Part shown: positions 58,509 through 64,000 of the stretch, piece by piece
How positions within the stretch are numbered: the stretch's first letter is position 1
Layout of the letters: each line of letters begins with the position of its first letter
Assembly (NCBI GenBank): GCA_022828595.1
Contig: JAKGHH010000005.1
Span: forward strand, 30,082,193 to 30,146,192
DNA: 64,000 bases
Source: Nelumbo lutea
Lineage: Eukaryota; Streptophyta; Magnoliopsida; Proteales; Nelumbonaceae
Reading direction: 5' to 3'
Notes under the pieces: model-generated
What the model saw: the letters and a program-made list of their open reading frames with translations, nothing else
Databases searched by the model: none
What the model was told of the DNA's origin: nothing
Translations under genes and position numbers: made by a program

Positions 58509-58794
58509 TGCTAGAGTTCACAGAACAGGGGTATTTTGGTCATTTGGGTTTATCTGTTTGAGAGTGAAAGGTTTGTTTTATTCAGGTCTAAGTTGTATGT
58601 CCCGTCACTTATGAGAGGCAATAGGGTCTTTCTTGTAACTAAGTTTGTCTTGAGATAAGTACAAGTGGGTCGACTAGAGAGGACTAATTTTTCCTCATCT
58701 AGCCGAACCCTTCTTCTTCTCTTCTTCTTCTTCTTCTCTTTTTCTTCTTTCTCTTCTTCTCTACTTTAACCTAGAACTGAATAGGGATTTCACA
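58509..58794 (+). repeat. 5' LTR of copia element 14
   Basis: 286 bp, TGCTAGAGTT...ATTTCACA, matching 31685-31994. CTT-rich tract at 58710-58760. Confidence 0.87.
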
Positions 58795-59290
58795 TGGTAT
58801 CAAAGCGATAAAACCTAGTTCTCTTTTCTTCTTCCTGGGTTCACAGCGAGCCATTTCAGCTTTCTTCGATTTTCTTCTAGCCTGAGTGGAAGCTCGACAA
58901 GAGGCCAAAAAGGAGTGGTGGTGATCATTGAAGTGGTGTACTAGAGGCCCTCTATTCTGTGTTACGAAGAGAGCTATTTGTGGACAGGTATGAACAGTTT
59001 CTTTTTTCGCCCAAGTAGTGGACTGCGAATGCTGTGTTTTGGTTTGAAATATTTTTCTGTGGTGGTGTGAAGTGATTAGTATGCATATCAGCCTTGTTTT
59101 CCTCTGTTTGTACCTCGTATGTGCGTTGAAAGTAGGGTTTTTCGGCTGCCGAAGTTCACGGCAGCAGTGGTGTGGTGGTGTTTGTACTGTGTTGAATGGT
59201 GTGTGGATGACTCTGAATAGTTGAAAGTAAACCCTTGTGTCGTATGGTGGTGTTCATACTTCCTTGTGAGGTGAGCAGATTTAGTTGAAA

Positions 59291-60370
59291 ATGCCGTCAA
59301 CCGGAGATGGTGGTGACAACAAAACTGGGGTTATGATCTCTCCAGATTACCTAAATGTTCAAATGACATCCATTAAGCTGAATGGTGAGAACTATGTGCC
59401 ATGGGCCAAGTCAGTGGAGGTGTTCTTAAAGGCCAAGAAGAAGGTGAAGCATGTGAGAGAGGAAAAACCTTCCTCTGACTCTCCAGGGTTCAGTGACTGG
59501 GAGCAGGAGGATGCTCAAATTATGACATGGTTGTGGAATAGCATGGAACCAAAAATCAGTATAAACTTTATGTTCCTAAATACAGATAAAGAGATCTGGG
59601 ATCATGGTAAGAAACTGTATCCCAGGCAAGACAATACAACTAGGGTGTATTAGTTGTACCAAGAGTACTTTAATTTGAAGCAAGGAAGCCAGAGCTTGGA
59701 GGAATACTATGCAAGTTTGAGGAATATCCGAAATGAGCTTAATATGTATAATCCTCTGACACCGGATGTTCAGATTCAGCAACAACAACGTGAGCAACTT
59801 GATGTGACGAGGTTTTTGGTGGGTTTGAAGGCTGAATATGAACTTGTCTGTGCACAAATACTGGGGGGGTATGCCCTTCCCTCACTTGAAGAAGTGTTTG
59901 CCCGTCTTAGGAGGACATCTATTGAGTCTACAGAGCATTCTTCTCTCTCAGACAGATCTGGTTTGGTGGTGACTAGAGGTGGAGGCCGTGGAAATAGAGG
60001 AGGTGGTGGTCGTCGTGGACTTCCAAGTAACCATGGTGGTCCCATGTTTAACTGTGCTGGTGGACGGAATGGAGGTCGGGACTCATGGGGAGGTCACGGT
60101 AAAGGAAGAAGTAATGCCCCTGGGAAGTGCACGTACTATGGATTAGAGGGGCACACATTTAATTTTTGCTATGACTTACATGGTCCACCCGACACTTGGG
60201 ATAACCATGCTGTGACTAGGGGCAGTGGTACAACTAGTGAAAGTTAGCAAACCGACCCGATCCCTTCCACATCTACTGGTGCTTCTGGGAAGGAGATGAT
60301 GAGTGTACCCCGTGCAGTATATGAGCAGTTCCTTTAAACATTTTCTCAGCAGAACATAGCTACTCTTGCC
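59291..60370 (+). pseudogene. gag: gag of copia element 14
   Basis: ATG 59291 ([20 protein letters not shown]), [43 protein letters not shown] at 59651 (CAG in elements 5 and 7), [40 protein letters not shown], a Gly/Arg-rich tract, and the knuckle CTYYGLEGHTFNFC with Tyr for the second Cys. TAG at 60245. Confidence 0.9.
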
Positions 60371-60379
60371 CATTTAGGT

Positions 60380-61560
60380 ATGGCTTGCTTGGCTTCCAAG
60401 CCTTCACACTGGACCATTGACTCCGGAGCCTCGGACCATATGTCTGGGACTCCAAATGTATCTTCTTCTCTTTCTTGGTCCTCCACATGTCAAACAGTTA
60501 CTCTTGCTAATGGTTCTACATCTCCCACTTGTGGTGTTGGTGATGTTAATCTCTTTTCCTTATCTTTATCATTTGTTTTATATGTTCCAAAGTTCCCTTT
60601 TAACCTTGTCTGTTAGTAGATTAACCAAGTCACTTAGTTGTTCCATAACCTTTTATCCCATTTCTTGTGTGTTTAAGGATCTCGAGACGGGAATGAAGAT
60701 TAGTGGAGGGCATGAGGTAGGTGGATTGTATTACCTTGATGGTGGTGGCCCTCCAGTAGCTTTTCAGTCGCCTCTGACTCCTCTTCAATGGCACTGTAGA
60801 CTTGGTCATCCTTCTCTCAAAGCTCTGAAGTTGTTGGTTCCTTCTTTGAGTCATCTTTCATTATTGGATTGTGAATCGTGTCAGCTTGGGAAACATCATA
60901 AAGTCTCTTTCAGTTCAAGAGTTGATAGTTGTGTTTTGAGTCCTTTTTCTTTAGTTCATTTTGATGTTTGGGGTGGTCCAATCAAAGTGATGTCATACAA
61001 TGGCTATAAGTATTTTGTAATTTTTGTTGATGACTTTTCAAGGATGACATGGATTTATCTTATGAAGGATCGCAGTGAATTGTTCTCTATTTTTCATAAA
61101 CTTTATGTGAAATACATACACGGTTTTGTGTTCATATTAAAATTCTTTGCTCCAATAATGCAAAAGAGTACACCTCAACATCATTTCAGCAATACTTAGA
61201 GCACCATGGGATAATTCATCAAACCTCTTGTTCTTACACCCCACAACAGAACGGTGTAGCTGAACGGAAAAATTGACATCTCCTTGAAACTGCTCGGTCT
61301 ATGATGCTTAATAGAATGTCCCAAAGCGTTTTTGGAGTGATGTTGTCCTCACATCATGTTTTCTCATCAATTGGATGCCCATGTCCATCCTTGGAAGTCA
61401 ATCCCCCTTCTCAATGTTGTTTCCCACCTTGTCTCTGTTTCCTCTGAGTCTTTGGGTGTGTTTGCTTTGTTCAAAATTTGGGGCCTGGTTTAGACAAGTT
61501 AGATGCACGAGCAACCAAGTGTATCTTCCTTGGATACTCCAGGACTCATAAATGGTATAA
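60380..61560 (+). pseudogene. pol: protease and integrase of copia element 14
   Basis: [16 protein letters not shown] (60410-60460), frameshift near 60610, [31 protein letters not shown] and [20 protein letters not shown] (one extra Gly). Frame loss near 61110-61200, then [11 protein letters not shown] followed by TGA near 61275, and [16 protein letters not shown]. Integrase is not functional. Confidence 0.87.
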
Positions 61561-62432
61561 GTGTTATAACCCTAACTCCCATAAATCATTTATGTGCTCC
61601 TATGTCACCTTCTTTGAATCGGTTCCTTTTTTCTTGGACATTGTGGTTCCTTCTCCTTCCCCTATAGTTCCTCTTCCTGTCCCTGTTGAGGATCCTCTTC
61701 TCGTGGTCCTCATTCTAGTTGTAGATCCCCCTCGCATGCCAGTTACTACTGAGAGGCCACCAATCAGACAAGTATATACTCACAGAAGCGCACCGGCTCC
61801 TCCTCTAATTCAGCCCTCGTTGATAGATCCTATGGTTGCTTCTTCTCCCTCGGACCTTGATCTCCCTATTGCCCTGCGGAAAGGTAAACGCACTTGTACT
61901 TCTCATCCTATTTCACACTATGTTTCAGCTGCTCACCTTTCTGCTTCTCATCGCAACTTTATATCATTGCTATCATCTATTTCCATTCCCAAGACTTTCC
62001 AAAAAGCCCTTATCTCCCCAGGGTGGCGGCAAGCAATGGAAGAGGAACTATCTGCTCTACAGCACAACCACACGTGGGAACTCACTGTTCTTCCTCCTGG
62101 TAAGCATGTTGTTGGGTGTAAGCGGGTCTACACGGTGAAGTATCTCCCAGATGGCAATGTGGAACAATTGAAGGCCAAGTTATTGGCCAATGGATATTCT
62201 CAGTTGTATGGTGTAGAATATATGATGACATTTTCTCATGTGGCTAAAATTGGTTTAGTTCAGGTGTTGATTTCATTAGCTGCTATGTATGTATGGCCTC
62301 TTGTGCAAATTGACATTAAAAATGCCTTCTTGCATGGCGATCTCATTGAGGAGGTGTATATGGAGCAAACACTAGGGTTTGTTACTCAAGGGGAGGATGA
62401 TAAGGTTTATAGGATCAAAAAGGCAATTTATG
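61478..62432 (+). pseudogene. pol: linker and RT N-terminal part of copia element 14
   Basis: Open 319-codon frame: [60 protein letters not shown] (Trp of C-K-W-V is Arg) and [20 protein letters not shown], ending at KKAIYV where element 15 begins. Confidence 0.88.
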
Positions 62433-62729
62433 TGTAATCTGAAGAGCTATACTCGAAGTAGCAAGGAGGAGAAGAGAACCACAGAACTGAAGAGAATGTC
62501 GAACTGTTCTATCCAGTCGACCAGTCCTTTATTTATAGATGAATATGGTACAAGGTACAAGAAATTACTGGGATGCCCCTGATTAGTGATGGGACACCCA
62601 GATGACTTAAATCATTAAACAGGATTAGGCCCAAGCCCATTAACACAAGCCCAGTTACAAGATAAGTTAAACATAAGAATGGGCTAATAAGACCTCTTAT
62701 CAGCCAAACATCACTCTAACATTCTAACA
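62433..62729 (-). repeat. 3' LTR of copia element 15
   Basis: 297 bp, ends TTCTAACA beside plus-strand CTCCCCCTCAAG. Shares TGGGTGTCCCATCACTAATC (element orientation) with the LTRs of element 8. Confidence 0.88.
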
Positions 62730-62779
62730 CTCCCCCTCAAGCTAAGCATGAATATCAATCATGTTTAGCTTGCCAAGTA

Positions 62780-63934
62780 TGTCCCTGAACTTCGTTGATG
62801 CCAACCCTTTAGTTAATACATCTGCAATCTACATCTCTGATGGAGTATAAGGCACACAAAGTTCTCCTGAAATAATTCTCTCTCTGACAAAGTGTCGATC
62901 AATTTCAATATGTTTTGTCCTGTCATGCTACACAGGATTGTTGGCAATGTTGATAGCAGCTTTATTATCACAATACAGCTTGAGAGGACCCTCAGTCTTG
63001 ATACCAAGCTCATTAAGGACAGTCCTGAGCCATAAGAGTTCAGCAACCCCGTGTGCCATAGCCCGGTATTCTGCTTCTGCACTTGATCTAGCCACAACAT
63101 TCTGCTTCTTACTACGCCATGTGACTAGGTTTCCTCCCAAGAATGTACAGTAACCTGAGGTTGATTTTCTGTCTCCAACGGACCCAGCCCAATCAGCATC
63201 AGTGTAGGCTTCAATTTCAAGTCTGCTGTTTTTTTGAATAGAATTCCTTTCCCTGGGCAAGTTTTCAAGTATCTGAGGATTCTTTCCACTGCTCTCATAT
63301 GAGGAGCCTTTGGTGAGTGCATGAATTGACTGACAACATGCACTGCATAGGCAATATCTGGCCGAGTAAGGGATAAGTATATCAGTTTTCCTACCAACTT
63401 TTGGTACCTTTCCTTATCACAGTATTCCTCACCCATTGATTCTTGTAATCCATGGCTTGGTTCTATTGGAGTGTCTGCTGGCCTGCACCCCATCATGCCT
63501 GTTTCTTCTAGGAGATCTAGCACATACTTTCTTTGACATATGTAGATTCCTTCTCTTGATCTAGCAACTTCAATTCCAAGAAAGTATCTCAGATTTCCCA
63601 GGTCTTTGATCTCAAATTCTGAAGCTAAGAACTCCTTCAGCCTCTTCATCTCTTTCACATCATTTCCAGTAATCACCATATCATCCACATACACAATGAG
63701 TGTTGTAAGTTTGTCATCCTATCTCTTTGTAAACAATGTATGATCTGCACTGCTCTGAGTGTACCCTACTTTCTTCATGGCCAAACAAAGTCTCTCAAAC
63801 CATGCCCGGGGAGATTGCTTCAAACCATATAATGCTTTCCTTAGTTTACATACTTTCTTTCCAACATCATATCCAGGTGGGGGTTCCATGAATACTTCTT
63901 CATGAAGATCACCATTTAGGAAGGCATTCTTCAC
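62780..63934 (-). pseudogene. pol: RT and RNase H of copia element 15
   Basis: 63934-63719: [39 protein letters not shown] and HTLFTKR, then a stop. 63694-63125: [40 protein letters not shown] and LTRPDIAYAVHVVSQFMHSP, with a frameshift near 63230. 63260-62928: [20 protein letters not shown] and YCDNKAAINIANNPV, then a stop in the V-Q-H-D block near 62927. Confidence 0.9.
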
Positions 63935-64000
63935 ATCCAGCTGATGAAGTTCCCAAGAGAATTTTGCTGCTAGTGACAGTAGAACCCTAATTGTGTTGAG

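Larger units (their letters stand above)
58509..64000 (+). mobile_element. Ty1/copia element 14, interrupted by element 15, runs off the window
   Basis: 5' LTR 58509-58794, primer site 58795-58806 (TGGTATCAAAGC, one change), gag to RT up to 62432, where element 15 is inserted in the I-Y-G-L-K-Q block. The remaining RT, RNase H and 3' LTR should follow beyond 64000. Same family as element 5, which shows what the missing 5' end of element 5 looked like. Confidence 0.9.
62433..64000 (-). mobile_element. Ty1/copia element 15, 3' half, runs off the window
   Basis: 3' LTR 62433-62729, purine tract, RNase H and RT on the minus strand, continuing past the window end. Left target duplication would be TTATG (62428-62432), not verifiable here. 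LTR and protein belong with elements 8 and 11. Confidence 0.9.

Overview
The window is plant nuclear DNA. It carries the 3' half of one host gene on the minus strand, an L-arabinokinase (ARA1-type GHMP sugar kinase), whose introns are packed with LTR retrotransposons. Evidence for a plant: the arabinokinase exons, plant-type Ty1/copia polyproteins, initiator-methionine-tRNA primer sites (TGGTATCAGAGC) beside the LTRs, and degraded LINEs with the plant-type RNase H tail. By my delimitation roughly 57 of 64 kb is transposon. Such introns fit a flowering plant with a large, intron-inflated genome; the species cannot be fixed from the sequence.

Host gene (minus strand, read from high to low coordinates): exons at 32325-32455, 32161-32242, 13761-13804, 13563-13658, 13406-13482, 1878-2096, 1333-1498, 977-1048, 615-818 and 170-286 (stop at 170-172). 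Codon phases match at every junction except one. The exon expected between 32161 and 13804 should encode the GHMP ATP-binding motif (P-x-G-x-G-V-S-S-S-A). I cannot find it in the 18.4 kb between them. The intron further upstream is at least 31 kb and leaves the window, so N-terminal exons are not seen.

Transposon layout: (1) 2140-7979 copia +, near-identical LTRs but a broken ORF. (2) 8426-12504 copia -, old, with most of gag, protease and integrase deleted. (3) 14035-15312 copia 3' remnant and LINE remnants. (4) 15313-17116 copia + 5' fragment. (5) 17117-21051 copia -, with two different end LTRs and internal deletions. (6) 21052-31994 copia +, split by (7) 24644-30595 copia -. (8) 32597-53781 copia +, TSD AGGAT, holding three nested elements: (9) 32639-37660 + in its 5' LTR, (10) 40059-45940 - and (11) 46610-52136 - in its coding region. 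(12) 54288-56833, a small LTR element coding only for a Ty3/gypsy-type Gag. (13) 57145-58430 copia - fragment. (14) 58509 onward copia +, interrupted at 62433 by (15) a copia - element that runs out of the window.

No element has an intact gag-pol frame. I see no tRNA, rRNA, CRISPR or bacterial-type feature. I did not find a new gene system. The observations worth following are the missing catalytic exon beside a chimeric transposon, the young but coding-dead element, the gypsy Gag-only element, the near-identical insertion site used in two paralogous copia copies, a run of CAG-to-TAG nonsense changes, and the non-canonical LTR ends.
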